64,000 bases of DNA from Odontocerum albicorne (Eukaryota; Arthropoda; Insecta; Trichoptera; Odontoceridae): the NCBI GenBank assembly GCA_949825065.1, contig OX463846.1, positions 11,714,177 through 11,778,176 on the forward strand. The letters are read 5' to 3'. Made by a program: the position numbers and the translations under genes. This document shows positions 44,626-55,479 of the stretch, piece after piece. The notes beneath the pieces are model-generated. The model ran no database searches, was not told the DNA's origin, and was given only the letters and a program-made list of their open reading frames with translations. How positions within the stretch are numbered: the stretch's first letter is position 1; every line of letters starts with the position of its first letter.

Positions 44626-45285
44626 TAATTCAATAATTTTGTGGTCATCGGAGGAATGAGATCTCCGAATCTCGTCTCAGGTTAAGGTCGAGGGCTGCAA
44701 ATACTTTGACGCTACAGATACCCAGTTGAATTATCGCAGCCAAATATTTCGACAGAACGTTTCAGGTAGCGGGATCTCTTCTGTGAAATAGTCTTCTCAC
44801 ATCCCGAAGTTCTCGACTTGAAATGCCAATTGTACTTTGTACATCTTCTGGAAGTTAAAAGGTTGAGCTAGTTAGAAAGCGCTATTGAAGCAATCTTAAT
44901 GGTCGGAAAACAACGTTATGTGAAATTGTCGTTTCTAAAGCGGACACCATCTTTAAGTCTCATATTATCATTACGAAATTTTTAACCTACATTTGACATA
45001 TGATGGCTTACTACATCGTCACCATATACTGTGTGTCACATTTTCCCTTAGCGGTTGTAAAAAAGCATCAAGCACTGAAAATACAACTGATTTTGTTTAA
45101 TCTTCAAAATAAAGCCAAAAATGCGCTGAACTATTATATTTCATAATAATATACATTCAGCATGTTTGGAATGAAGCTAACAAAGACAATTTTATCGTAA
45201 AATCTATTTGAAAAATACGAAACGATTGTCCTTTCCGGGCAACCGTATAAATATATTATTTGTAAAGCGCTATTTGGTTGTAAAA
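44626..45285. other. No recognised feature
   Basis: 44640-44880 is more GC-rich and could be another decayed LINE, but I cannot place it. The rest is AT-rich. Confidence 0.35.
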
Positions 45286-45289
45286 TTCT

Positions 45290-45765
45290 TCTTCTTCTTC
45301 CTAGTGTAATGTCAGGTCCCCCCAACGTTGACTATCACCTGAGAGTAAGCATCTTTGTCCCCGGCAGCCCGAAAAAGATCCTCAGCGCTCCTTATACCAG
45401 TCCAGTCACGTATATTGCGGAGTCAAGAGATTTGCATCCTGCCCACACCTCTTCGACCCTCTATTTTGTCTTGGATGATCAGGTGCAGTAATTTATATTT
45501 TGCTCCTCTAAGTGCATGACCATAGGACATTTTTCGGATTTTAATATAAGTCAGCAACTCTCTATCAACTTTGGCGTTTTGAAGAACCTTTGTGTTGCTG
45601 AACATATCCGTCCAGAGTATCCGTAGCATTCTCCAGTGTATCCACATTTAGAATGCTTCCAGTCGGTTCATACTACCAACTTTGAGGGTCCATGATTCTA
45701 CTCCATGCAATAACACTGACCAAACGTAGAATTTGACTAACCCTTGTCGAAGTTTCAAGTTTAGA
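45290..45765 (-). pseudogene. RTE-like LINE C-terminal relic
   Basis: The minus strand reads NLKLRQGLVKFYVWSVLLHG, MESWTLKVGSMNRLEAF, WIHWRMLRILWTDMFSNTKV, VDRELLTYIKIRKMSYGHAL and KIEGRRGVGRMQISWLRNIR. It ends with DWTGIRSAEDLFRAAGDKD and VIVNV. The RRGVGR-Q-SWLRNIR-WTG-LFRAA ending is common in RTE/CFDP2-like LINE proteins. It lacks the RT active site and carries at least one stop. Confidence 0.75.
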
Positions 45766-45929
45766 TTATCATTGTAGAATAAAATACATTTATTTATTAA
45801 TTGTTTGTTTACATGATAAGGAAAGATACAAGAATTTTTAAGTTAATAGTTTAAAGATATACACTTCTATATACATATAAAAACATGTTTCTCTTGTCCC
45901 ATTATGTTTAATTTGTATGCATAGGTACC

Positions 45930-46095
45930 CTAGACCTGTTGGCTGACTAACTAAGAATTCCTGTTTCAAGTCAACCAGCTTATCACATTTGTCATTTATA
46001 CACTAGCAAATTTGTTCATATGTACTCTTTCTAGTACATTTCTAATTGGTTGGAAGAAATCTCCGAGATGGCTAAGCATTATTTATACTGAATAT
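45930..46095 (+). mobile_element. Degraded SINE-1-like relic
   Basis: A weak tRNA-like head (GTTGGCTGACTAACTAAG) is followed at 46045-46080 by CTAATTGGTTGGAAGAAATC and TCCGAGATGGCTAAG, a diverged SINE-1 tail. Confidence 0.35.
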
Positions 46096-46119
46096 TATAA
46101 AGTGAAAATATAAGTAATA

Positions 46120-46636
46120 ACACATCGATCAATAAGTCCCGGGACTAACTACTAAAACAACGTTTGTTTGCCAAAATCTTTATTAATCAACATAGTCTCC
46201 TTCAAGAGCGATACATTTATTCCAACGCTTTCCTAACTTTTATATGCCAGCCGTGTATAACGATTTATCTTTGGTTTCAAAATAGGCGTTAGTTTCGGCA
46301 ATCATTTCTTAATTGGAGCCAAATCTCTTTCCCTAGAGCATCTTTTTGAGGTCTGCAAACAGCCAATAGTCGCTGGGGGCCAACCAGGCTGAGTTTGAAC
46401 GGTTTTTTTCCATTAAAAAGCAATGTTTATCAACACACGAAATTCGGTTTTTTCCATTGTTTTGAAAAAAGCAAAAGTAGCGTCACTAAAACCACTGTTA
46501 CTCAATGACACAATGTCGGAATGTCATGAAAGTTTGACACGTAACTTCCAAAGGTTGGTACTAACTGAGAATGGTATAGATTTGTTATTAGAGGTGCCAT
46601 CTGTTGGTTAGTCCCGGGACTTATTGACCGATGTGT
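46120..46636 (-). mobile_element. mariner-A internal-deletion derivative (517 bp)
   Basis: Both ends are present and flanked by TA (46118-46119 and 46637-46638). Inverted repeats are ACACATCGATCAATAAGTCC and ACACATCGGTCAATAAGTCC, continuing to CGGGACTAAC. On the minus strand the 3' transposase end survives as FADLKKML, then ETNAYFETKDKSLYTAGI and KRWNKCIALEGDYVD before the stop. The catalytic centre is deleted and the 5' untranslated part joins on directly. Confidence 0.85.
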
Positions 46637-46679
46637 TACATACTCGTAGATGTATTTTATTGCACTTTCATTTTATGCA

Positions 46680-46850
46680 GTGCAATCAATGGCAATCTCT
46701 TTCAAGCAACTAGAATGGTGTTAAACAAGCATTTAGGAAAAATCAGACTGGAAACCTTTTTAAAGAAATCTGAGTACTAAAAGGAATAAAATATGCTGGA
46801 AGACATGCGTCTAATCAATCAGGCTACTGAAGTATAGTTGTTGACAACTG
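46680..46850 (-). mobile_element. SINE-1 copy, decayed
   Basis: ATGGCAATCTCTTTCAAGCA and AAAAATCAGACTGGAAACC follow the minus-strand SINE-1 order. The head is degraded to GGAAGACATGCGTCTAATC. Confidence 0.55.
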
Positions 46851-47334
46851 TTAAAACCAAACTGATTAAAACCTAAGTTAATTCTTAGAATATAGTATAA
46901 AAATGTGGGTTTATCGTCAAGTGACAAATATCTTTCGATAAACCGTGCCTTTTTTTAAGTATTCTAAATATTTCCATTATTGATCTAAAAAAAACACAAA
47001 ACTAAAGTCAAACTGTGAGAATAAAAAAGAAAAGATAAACAAGAATCACGAACTACTGATAGCTGTAGTTGATCACACAAAAAAAGACAAAGAATGGACT
47101 ATATGTTAATGATTTTAAGTTTTTTTACGAAATTATCTAACATACGAGTATATTTCCTTGTTTGTATATTTTGCTTATATTTACATAAAAGATTGTCTTC
47201 CTTTCAAGCGTAATAATTTAACCTTTGTTTTTTTTCGTATATTATTTTAATACATGTTTATTTTGCATGTTAATATTATTAAAAGTCCGTTGGCGTACAC
47301 CTAACAAAAATAATTTTTAAAAAATTATATAAAT
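46851..47334. other. No recognised feature
   Basis: AT-rich DNA with one TACGAGTA at 47143. Confidence 0.5.
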
Positions 47335-47565
47335 CTATAAACAACAGTAGTCTTCTACTATACTCGCACAAACAAGACTTGCCTATTAATAGAACTAGCA
47401 TAAAATCTAGAGATTTCTATAATATGTTCTAATATACAAACAAAAGTCTTCTTTAAAAAGCACTAGCATAAAAAGAAGAGTTGACTACAAATGATTTTAG
47501 TGTATGAACAATTGTTGTATTTAAACAGCTCTAGCATACATTAAGAGTTGTCGATAAATTGTCTT
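47335..47565. repeat. Degenerate minisatellite M, array 1
   Basis: Diverged units near 38-40 bases built on TTCTAGCATACAAACAAGAG and TTGTATTTAAATAG. The same unit forms the array at 50055. Confidence 0.6.
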
Positions 47566-47658
47566 TTATTATTATATGAAAGACAAAGTGAAGAAATATT
47601 TTAGATCTCTGTAATTTCAAATGACAATTACAATGTCATTAAGGAATTTTTCGTTGTA

Positions 47659-48930
47659 TTAGGTGTTAACATAAGTTGTGTCCGTTTTTTTCCAAATTAA
47701 AAAATGAGCACCAAAGGTTATACGTCATTTTTTTCTCTATCAATTTTCTGCTCTACAAGATGTTGTGTTTGCTTTTACGTTACATATATTATTTTATTTG
47801 ATTACAAGCCTTGAAAATGGAATGTCAAGTAGACGAAAGTGAGCATTTTCGACCCCTCCTTCTGTTCGCGTTCAATCGAGAGGATAAAGCTGCTAAAGCT
47901 GCTCGCGATATTTGCGAAGTGTACGGTGAAGATTCTATGAACGAAAAGACAGCTCGTCGATGGTTTTTGCGTTTCAAAGACGGTAATTTCGACCTGAAAG
48001 ACGTGGAGCGTTCCGCACGACCAGTGGACTTCGATGAGGACCGCTTAAACCATATTATTCATGAAGATCCCCTTCAATCCACCGTAGAATTGGCTGAGCA
48101 GATGAATTGTAGTCACATGGCTGTATCTTAAATCAATGGGGAAAGTCCAGAAGTTCGGCGCTTGGGTGCCACATGTTTTGAGTGAAATCAACAGAAATCA
48201 ACGTCCGACAAAATCTGCTGGTTTGCTCGCGCGTCATCGAGCTACGCATGGCCACAAGCAAAGGTTCTTTTACTGCATCATTACTGGTGATGAAAAATGG
48301 TGCCTATATGTGAATATGAAGAAACGGAAAGAATGGCTGAGTTATGGTCAACAAGCAACGCCCAGAGCGAAACAAGGTTTGCATCCGCGCAAGACGATGA
48401 TTTGAGTCTGGTGGGGTTGGCAAGGCGTCATCTACTACGAGATACTTGAACGCAATCAGACAGTCAACCCGGAGCTATACATTCTGCAAATGCAGCGACT
48501 CAACACTGCAATTCAGCAAAAAAAGCCGGATTGGCAATATGACGTTATTCTGCACCACGATAACGCCCGCCCTCATATCGCCAACATTACGAAAAATGCC
48601 ATTCAAACGCTTGGTTGGGAAGTCCTGCCGCACCCTCTATATTCTCCTGACCTCGCGTCATTGGTTTCCCCCTTCTCCGATCGTTTTCTAACAATTTGCG
48701 CGGCGTTTCCTTCAATAATGACGTCGAATTGCGGACATGGTTGGACGAATTCCTCGAGTCAAGACCGGATGGTTTTTATCGGACAGGCATTGAAAAACTT
48801 GTAGAACGTTGGCAAGAAGCTGTAAATAATGAAGGAGAATACATTATTGACTAATTTGTTGTAATATTTTTTGTTGTGTCCTCTTGTTCACTTTATTTGA
48901 AAAAAACGGACACAACTTATGTTCATCCAA
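47659..48930 (+). mobile_element. mariner-B, full-length copy (1272 bp)
   Basis: Complete element with TA at 47657-47658 and 48931-48932. It starts TTAGGTGTTAACATAAG and ends with the reverse complement of TTGGATGAACATAAG. Length is normal for mariner. It is the reference for the fragments at 15278 and 19668. Confidence 0.9.
47817..48854 (+). pseudogene. mariner-B transposase, inactivated
   Basis: The start MECQVDESEH at 47817 is the one shared by all copies. Part 1 (to 48131) holds the paired-like DNA-binding region and stops after NCSHMAVS, where sequence is also missing. Part 2 (48136-48405) starts MGKVQKFGAWVPHVLSE and contains TGDEKWC, the first catalytic D. A TGA at 48403 interrupts it. 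Part 3 contains VWWGWQGVIYYEILERNQ, then HHDNARPH with the second D. The third D region reads YSPDLA and then a gap of about 11 bases that removes the expected PSDY and shifts frame. The last part runs LRTWLDEFLESRPDGFYRTG, IEKLVERWQEAVNNEGEYII and D-stop at 48854. Confidence 0.9.
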
Positions 48931-48984
48931 TACATACTCGTAAGTCATTGGTACGAAACAAGCTGGAATGTGTCTTTGTGATAT

Positions 48985-49270
48985 AGAATCCAAACCATCG
49001 GCGATTTTTGAGGTGTCTATGTCATTAAGAAGAGTTGCTCTATGTTCTTAAGTCGTATAGTAAAAGATTGTCTATTATCTATCAATCGCTTGAGACTTGT
49101 AGACATGTTGTTGAGGACTCAACTGCGACTCTTAAACGAAATCATTTGAGTGTTCCCTTTCGCTCTGTTAGAAAGTCTGATTTGTTCAGTATTATTACTG
49201 CATTTAGTATTAATAACAGGCTGCTAACTCCCAAAAAATATACAATACGATAACTGACTACGATATAGAC
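48985..49270 (+). pseudogene. Possible non-LTR C-terminal scrap
   Basis: The open frame 49035-49253 includes LKRNHLSVPFRSVRKSDLF and INNRLL, a loose match to the LRS-LL-VP-R-S segment of Jockey-like proteins. Confidence 0.25.
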
Positions 49271-49404
49271 ATATTTAGTTCAACACTTTCAGGGCTTACG
49301 AGTTAACTGACTGAATTGGTGTTTAAATCATTGGTGTTATTTAGAAATTATCTGTGTTGTATAGATTCATTAATTAATCCGATAAGTATTTCTTCAAGTA
49401 AAAT

Positions 49405-50040
49405 TATTATGTAAGTGCATACATACACAAAAACTATCACACTCTTTCCCCGATGGGGTAGGCAAAGAGTCAAGAGTGTCAGACTTTCCTTTCCCGACAC
49501 ACGTCTTTCTCCTTTTCTACCTTTTCATACTACTCATACAATTTATCTGACTTTTATATTTCCTTCTTTCAAATATAATTCACTTGATCAAACCACACTA
49601 CCTTTGGTCTTCATTCTCTACGACTTCTGCTCAAATTTCCATGTATATTTTTTTTGTAAGTCTCTTTCATTCATTCATTCTACATGGCCAAACCATCTCA
49701 GAGTGCTCTTCTTTATTTTACTTTGAATATCAACATTAAGTTCACATTCATTCTTACTAACTACATTCCGTATTCTATCATACACTATCACCCAGTGTAT
49801 TATTCTCAATGCATGCTTTTCTACAGAATTGATTCGGCTTCCATCAGTCTATTCACTTATATTAGGAGAAAATAATCTCACAAGAGGAAAATAATCTAAG
49901 ATGTTCTTTAAAGTCCTTTACCACGTCCACGACTCACTTCCATACACCAAAGTTGATGCTAGAATATTATTGTGGACTATCGTAGCAAATTTAGAAATTG
50001 TCCCGTTCAAGTAAATATTTTACTCTGTAACATAAGCGTT
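49405..50040 (-). pseudogene. LINE-B reverse transcriptase C-terminus, longest copy
   Basis: The minus strand reads GTISKFATIVHNNILASTLV, YGSESWTW, a gap, GSRINSVEKHALRIIHWVIV, YDRIRNVVSKNECELNVDIQ and SKIKKSTLRWFGHVE. Positions then decay to the 3' end, which on the plus strand is CCCCGATGGGGTAGGCAAAG. The YGSE-W, RIN-VE, DRIRN and RWFGHVE order is the post-RT part of ORF2. Stops and shifts make it dead; the RT active site lies beyond the truncation. Confidence 0.75.
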
Positions 50041-50054
50041 CTTCCAAAAATAAA

Positions 50055-50330
50055 TAAAAAATAAAATATTCTCGTATACAACCGATAGTTGTCTTAAAAT
50101 AGTACTTGCATACAAAGATGAGTTGTAAATAAATGGTTCTAGCATACATACAAAAGATTTTTTATAATAGTACTATCATACGAAGAAGAGATGTATTTAA
50201 TAGGTTCTGGCATACAAACAGTAATTGTATTTAAATAGAACTAGCATACAAACAAGAGGTACATACAAAATATTTGTATTTTAAATGATTCTATCGTTCA
50301 AACAAGAGTTTTCTATGCGTGAGTGTTGTT
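50055..50330. repeat. Degenerate minisatellite M, array 2
   Basis: About seven diverged units of GGTTCTAGCATACAAACA with TATTTAAATA. It shares its unit with the array at 47335. Confidence 0.6.
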
Positions 50331-50834
50331 CAACGCTTGTATGAATTCGATAGCTTCTATCGCGTGTTAATTGCACTGGAAAATGATCAGTGATCCAAGG
50401 AAATGTGCAGCTAATCACGCAACCCGACTATAATTGCACTTGCACTAGTCGCTTCGCACTCGACACTGGAAGGCTCGTGATTCATGAATAGCGATGATCA
50501 AGCTAAGCGTTGAAAGCAACAAGTTGTAGATGAGGTATAACTACACAAATCGTCACGCAAAATGTAATACAATACTTTAAATTCCACCGACAGTCAATAC
50601 CGACCTTAATATATCCATATTCATTGTAAAAATTAGAAATTTGTTGTATACTTATTTTAATCCGGCTATTTATTCAAACAAACCAGTAAAAAGTTCTAGG
50701 GCCTTATGTAAAAAATATGTATTCAAACTTATTACACTTTCATATGTTGGTCCATAAATAACCTTAAAGCAGCCTGGATTCCACAACGTATTATACTTAT
50801 TGGCTACTCCAATATTACGGTGCTAAGATATAGT
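50331..50834. other. No recognised feature
   Basis: Mixed composition. 50390-50520 is more GC-rich (CTTGCACTAGTCGCTTCGC), without a frame or repeat match. A SINE-1-like tail may lie near 50665-50700. Confidence 0.4.
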
Positions 50835-51300
50835 TTTTATGCATATTAAGTCTTCTGTCAAAGTACTGACAATTTGTTGAGCTGTTTGAGTTTTAGGTAT
50901 CAAGTTATTTGTAAAATTACTGCCCTGCGAGTCATGAATCTTTTTTCGTGACGTTGGACCTGGAATCCGTCGTCACTGCTATTCTTTTCACACTAAGGTG
51001 TATCTCCGCATAACAGAAGTCCTTCTTTTCACACTAAGGTGTATCTCCGCATAACAGAAGTCCTTCTTTTCACACTGAGGTGTATCTCCGTATAGCAGAA
51101 GTCCTTCTTTTCACACTAAGGTGTATCTCCGCATAGCAGGTCCTTCTTTTCACACTTAGGTGTATTGCCGCTTAGCAGAAGTCCTTTTTCTTCCTTCAGA
51201 ATGATGATTATGGTCTTCTAGTATTAATTACACTGGATGGGGATTTATTTTGTTGCTCATAATAACATCGGTGGAGGTGAAATCGAACTAAACTGAACAT
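50835..51300 (+). repeat. Rep-R copy with internal 41-bp array
   Basis: It opens with AAGTCTTCTGTCAAAGTACT and closes with CATCGGTGGAGGTGAAATCG, as in the copies at 31040 and 60930. Between 50982 and 51183 the segment TTCTTTTCACACTAAGGTGT plus ATCTCCGCATAACAGAAGTCC is expanded. Units start at 50982, 51023, 51064, 51105 and 51144. Confidence 0.8.
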
Positions 51301-51334
51301 CATTGTATTGTGTAAGTTTCACTAAATATATGTT

Positions 51335-51500
51335 TATTGTCGTATGGCAATCTCTTACGACTTCAGAAAAATGGTAAAGATCCCGAAATAAAAATCACAC
51401 TGGTTCCGTTTTTGAAAAAAAAAAACGAGTATCGAACCCGTAAACTTCTTGTCGGAAAACAGGTGCTTTACAAACTAAGCCACGGAGATCGTACATACGT
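51335..51500 (-). mobile_element. SINE-1 copy
   Basis: TATGGCAATCTCTTACGACT, ATCACACTGGTTCC, GTATCGAACCCG (reverse B box, 51428-51439) and AGGTGCTTTACAAACTAAGC in minus-strand SINE-1 order. The head ends at CCACGGAGATCG. Confidence 0.7.
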
Positions 51501-51504
51501 ACAA

Positions 51505-51850
51505 TTGCGCTACTTCCCTGTCTAAATATGCAGGGAGAGCTGAGTGCTAGATTTTCCTATCTCGATACACATCCTTTGCCTATTCTTCATCCATACAATT
51601 TCTCATACAACTCCAACGATTTCTCTGACTTTCTATGTTTGTTTTTTTTTTTTTCATAGTATTATTCTCTCGATCCATCCATAGTTTCCTTAGTCTTCCT
51701 CTACCACGCCTTTTACTGACATTTATACTATAAATTTGCTTTATGTTGTTTTTAGTAAAAATAAATTACAATAAATTTGCTTTGTTAATCTTTCTTAGTT
51801 CATCTCCAAATCATCTTCGAGTGTTCTTTTTCATCTTACATGAAAATCGT
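51505..51850 (-). pseudogene. LINE-B C-terminal relic
   Basis: The minus strand contains KRRGRGRLRKLWMDRENN, SQRNRWSCMRNCMDEE, a stop, AKDVYRDRKI and a PAYLDR end. This is the RGR-RK-W-D, NR-CM-MD-EAK-VYRDR order of the extreme C-terminus of LINE-B. A T-rich expansion lies at 51630-51660. Confidence 0.6.
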
Positions 51851-51954
51851 TAACAAACTTATTAAAATGGAAAAGAATTCCCATTATGATTTATTCTATC
51901 AAATATTTTTTTCTGTCAATTACAATGTTTATTATTGTTTTTTTTTTCTTCTAA

Positions 51955-52150
51955 TGCACAGTTTTCTGTTCGAACCCACCACCACCCACGTTCTTGTGGG
52001 GGACAAAGTAAACACCCATCCAGCACGATCTACACTAGAAGATCGAAATCTTCTTTATTTTTCACACACCTGAGTGTGAAAAGAATAGTAGTGACGACGG
52101 ACTTAGGTCCGGCATCATGAGAGAAAGAAAATTAGTCGCAACGCAGTAAA
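51955..52150 (-). repeat. Rep-R fragment
   Basis: ACCACCACCCACGTTCTTGT, GATCTACACTAGAAGATCG and CACCTGAGTGTGAAAAGAAT match Rep-R in reverse complement. Confidence 0.75.
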
Positions 52151-52987
52151 TAAATAATATTTATGATCATTAAGTTTTTCAACTTTTACTTACTAAGTTT
52201 TTCCCACTGCCCACGTCGGACAAATCAAATACCAATATTCTGGTCTTGGAACAATTTTAAGACATCCTTATTGTAATTTATAAATGTCCTTGAAATGGAA
52301 TTGCCAGAATCCAGAATCTGTTCTGACGGTAAAATAAAAGACTGACGCAATAAAACCTAATTGAATCTTCAACATTTTTCAAACATTCTTCACAGGGATT
52401 ACGTTGTTATTGGTTTTTAAGTAGGCGTAATGAGACTGCCATTGTTCAAGATGGACAACTATAATTTATGGGCTTTTATAACAATACAGTAATTAGATTA
52501 AAAGTTATTTGTGAAATAAAGATAATTTGTATCGCTCAAGTTCACAGGAAGGAGAAATAGAAGTTAAATATTAATGATACCTATCCAATTTTTTTTTGTA
52601 TTCGTATAAAAACATCTAGGATCATAAATATGATAATTTAAAATTGTAGACACAGTAATCCTTTATTATCCACGTTGGATATGTTTCTATACATACTTGA
52701 AAAAGCAGAAAGTACCGAGCCCTATATTTTTTCCTGTACATACATACACATGATGAAGTTTAATTCATAACTTAGGCATATCAACAGATTTAAAAAAAAA
52801 TATAATAAAATAGAACAATTATAACAATATACTGTAGTAAAAAAATATGTGATCTCTTTTTCTCTCTCACACACACATTACTATATATATGTCTCTCAAA
52901 ATATTTCATTGTACTGTGAACACCTTCTTCTTTTGTAATTGTGATAATGATAATATGGTAGATGAAATGAGGGGAATGACGTAGAAT
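52151..52987. other. No recognised feature
   Basis: AT-rich DNA up to the assembly gap; no coding signature. Confidence 0.5.
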
Positions 52988-53187
52988 NNNNNNNNNNNNN
53001 NNNNNNNNNNNNNNNNNNNNNNNNNNNNNNNNNNNNNNNNNNNNNNNNNNNNNNNNNNNNNNNNNNNNNNNNNNNNNNNNNNNNNNNNNNNNNNNNNNNN
53101 NNNNNNNNNNNNNNNNNNNNNNNNNNNNNNNNNNNNNNNNNNNNNNNNNNNNNNNNNNNNNNNNNNNNNNNNNNNNNNNNNNNNNNN
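52988..53187. other. Assembly gap (200 N)
   Basis: Exactly 200 N, the size of a placeholder gap. True length is unknown. Confidence 1.
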
Positions 53188-54458
53188 ACTCAAATACAGA
53201 ATAAGAAAAAGAAAAATTTGTAAACCGAAGATATCGTAAGACGGTGAACGCAAAGAATACTTTATTAGTAAGGTCACACCCAAAAAACGAAAGCGATCCA
53301 GATTCATAGTACAGTATATTATGATTAATTCATAAGAAGTCGACCACCCCCAAAGAGATGGAGGTATAGTTGACAGTATATAGTACATCCCTGGAATAAT
53401 GCAAAAAATACATATCAAAAGTCTACTGCAAGAAAAATAACCGATAATCTAAGTCTTTATATTCTTATAAATATATAAATACAATATTTTTTAGCTATGA
53501 AATTTACGTAGAATTAGAAAATATAAAACGATATATTTACACTTAAAGTGTCCTTTTCTTAGATTTATTTTCAATTTAGCAACCCTTTGCTACGGAGACT
53601 TGAGGGAACTTTTAATGATGTTTTCAATACTTCTCAACTTTGTTATAGGTGACACAATTTTTATTTATTTATATATGACAAGAATTTTATAAATAACTTT
53701 GATAACTGTTTGGATGGTTTATGTTACTTATTTTATCTCTTACGGTTATTCAAATGAATAAATAATAGGTTTATTGAAAGCAACATAGTACGTAAATGTA
53801 TATCCTGAAATCGCACATATTTTTTCAGGCAAGAGAATTTAAAAATATTTTTGGGAGACAAGCTTTCAAAATGTATGGACTTATCTTTTGAAATCCTCTC
53901 AATCAAAATGCATCCCTTAATAAAAGGGTGCGTGAGGTCAGATCAACGCCTTTTATACACGTAAGTTATAATATGAAAAATAAAAATGATGATATATAAG
54001 CATTTAATATAATTATCAACTCAATACATATGAACAAAATTGGCGAATATATAAACACAAACACTCACACGCACTCGCATTAAAAAAACAGATTCACTGC
54101 TAACGTATAGAGGAAAACATAAAATAAGAATTCCAAATATTGACAGAAGTTAAATAAATTAGAATACGTTTTTTTCTGAGAATTGTCAAATTTGAACTGC
54201 TCGGGTTTGTTGAAATATTTTTTGATTAAATTTTATAGATGTAAATCAGTATTTTTTTTTCTTCATATTTCATTAATTGCATTAAATATTCCGCATCATG
54301 TGCAATAATTTACATTTATTACTTCAAGGTGAAATAGGAGATACGATAAAGTTGACAAATGTTCCGGATGCTGTAGTAATACTATCGCCCGGCTGCCATC
54401 TCAACACGAGGACCCGAAGGCCGAGCCACGCTGGTGGCGTCTTCACTTCACCCGACTT
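53188..54458. other. No recognised feature
   Basis: AT-rich DNA. The last part (54330-54450) is more GC-rich and open (LQGEIGDTIKLTNVPDAVVI), following a CAG/AG that could be a 3' splice site. I cannot name a family, and the frame runs into the inverted repeat at 54459. Confidence 0.35.
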
Positions 54459-55182
54459 CACCGAGATCATTTCCCTTTCGCTGTGAATCGCATTGCACGA
54501 TCATTGCAAATAAAATTGGTATAACGTATATTTGCAGAAATATCCCAACACACATTTGATCTCTTGTGAGATCATTGAGGAAACTTGTTGGTTTTGTATG
54601 GGATTACACGGAACAAAACATGTATTTAAGACGGAGTTCAACAAGAACTATATATAGTAACTTATTTTTTACGCATACCTATGTTTTTTTTTTCAAATTT
54701 TCAATTTATTTATTTATTTATTTATTATTACACATGACAAGAAATATACACAATTTGAGTAAAAACAACAGGTAATTTGATTTGGACATATAATTTTAAT
54801 GGATCTGGGTTTGTTGCCTTTCATTTGTCATATCCCCAGTAAACTAGGCTTTTGCCTGTATCTCACTGAGGATATTTAGCATGAAAAAATAAATCGATAC
54901 TTCTTTCCGATTTTTGATAACACAAAAAAACCCCGTTGCACGCTCTCATCAACCTGACAAACAGTGACACTCAACTACAACTGGAAACATCTGAAATTAA
55001 TTAAGAAAAGTGTTTTGTGGGTTGGGTTTCTCTTTGCATATATTTTAATAATTAAAGGACAATTTATATAGCTCCGTTTAGAGAACAGACTCTAGACTCT
55101 AGAGTCTGTTATACCAATTTTATTTCATGCAATGATCGTGCAATGCGATGCACAGCGAAAGGGAAATGATCTCGGCGAAGTC
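54459..55182. mobile_element. Inverted-repeat element with about 68-bp arms
   Basis: GACTTCACCGAGATCATTTC continues through CCTTTCGCTGTG to ATTGGTATAAC (54459-54526). It recurs inverted at about 55113-55182. The interior of about 590 bp is AT-rich with no coding. It could be a nonautonomous DNA transposon; no clear target duplication was found. Confidence 0.5.
55085..55111. other. Near-perfect palindrome
   Basis: AACAGACTCTAGA meets TCTAGAGTCTGTT around a single central base pair step. It touches the inner edge of the right arm of the inverted-repeat element. Confidence 0.7.
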
Positions 55183-55479
55183 TAGAGAGGGAAGGGGGGG
55201 GGGGGTTATCTAAGTAAATCGAAGAGTTTATTGACAAAACAATTTTTATACAAAATATAATTAGTTAAGTATAAGGATAGAAATATGATACAATGATTAG
55301 ATTGGATGCCTTCCAGCATCTGTACAAGTAAATGTTTTGAAGAAAAAAAAAGTTAAAAAAATTTGGAATTTTATCAAGAATTGCGAACTACAAAGCCTTT
55401 GTATACTATATGTCTTCCGATGTGTAATGGAAATATATTCGGCTTTAGGTAAAGTGTATAATATTAATTAGAGTATGTG

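Noticed and set aside
52906..53418. Apparent 170-codon minus-strand open frame
   Set aside because: It is open only because it reads through the 200-N gap; the flanking peptides show no family resemblance.
54298..54486. Host exon encoding GEIGDTIKLTNVPDAVVI
   Set aside because: A splice-like AG precedes it and composition shifts, but I cannot name a family and it runs into an inverted repeat. Kept only as a note.
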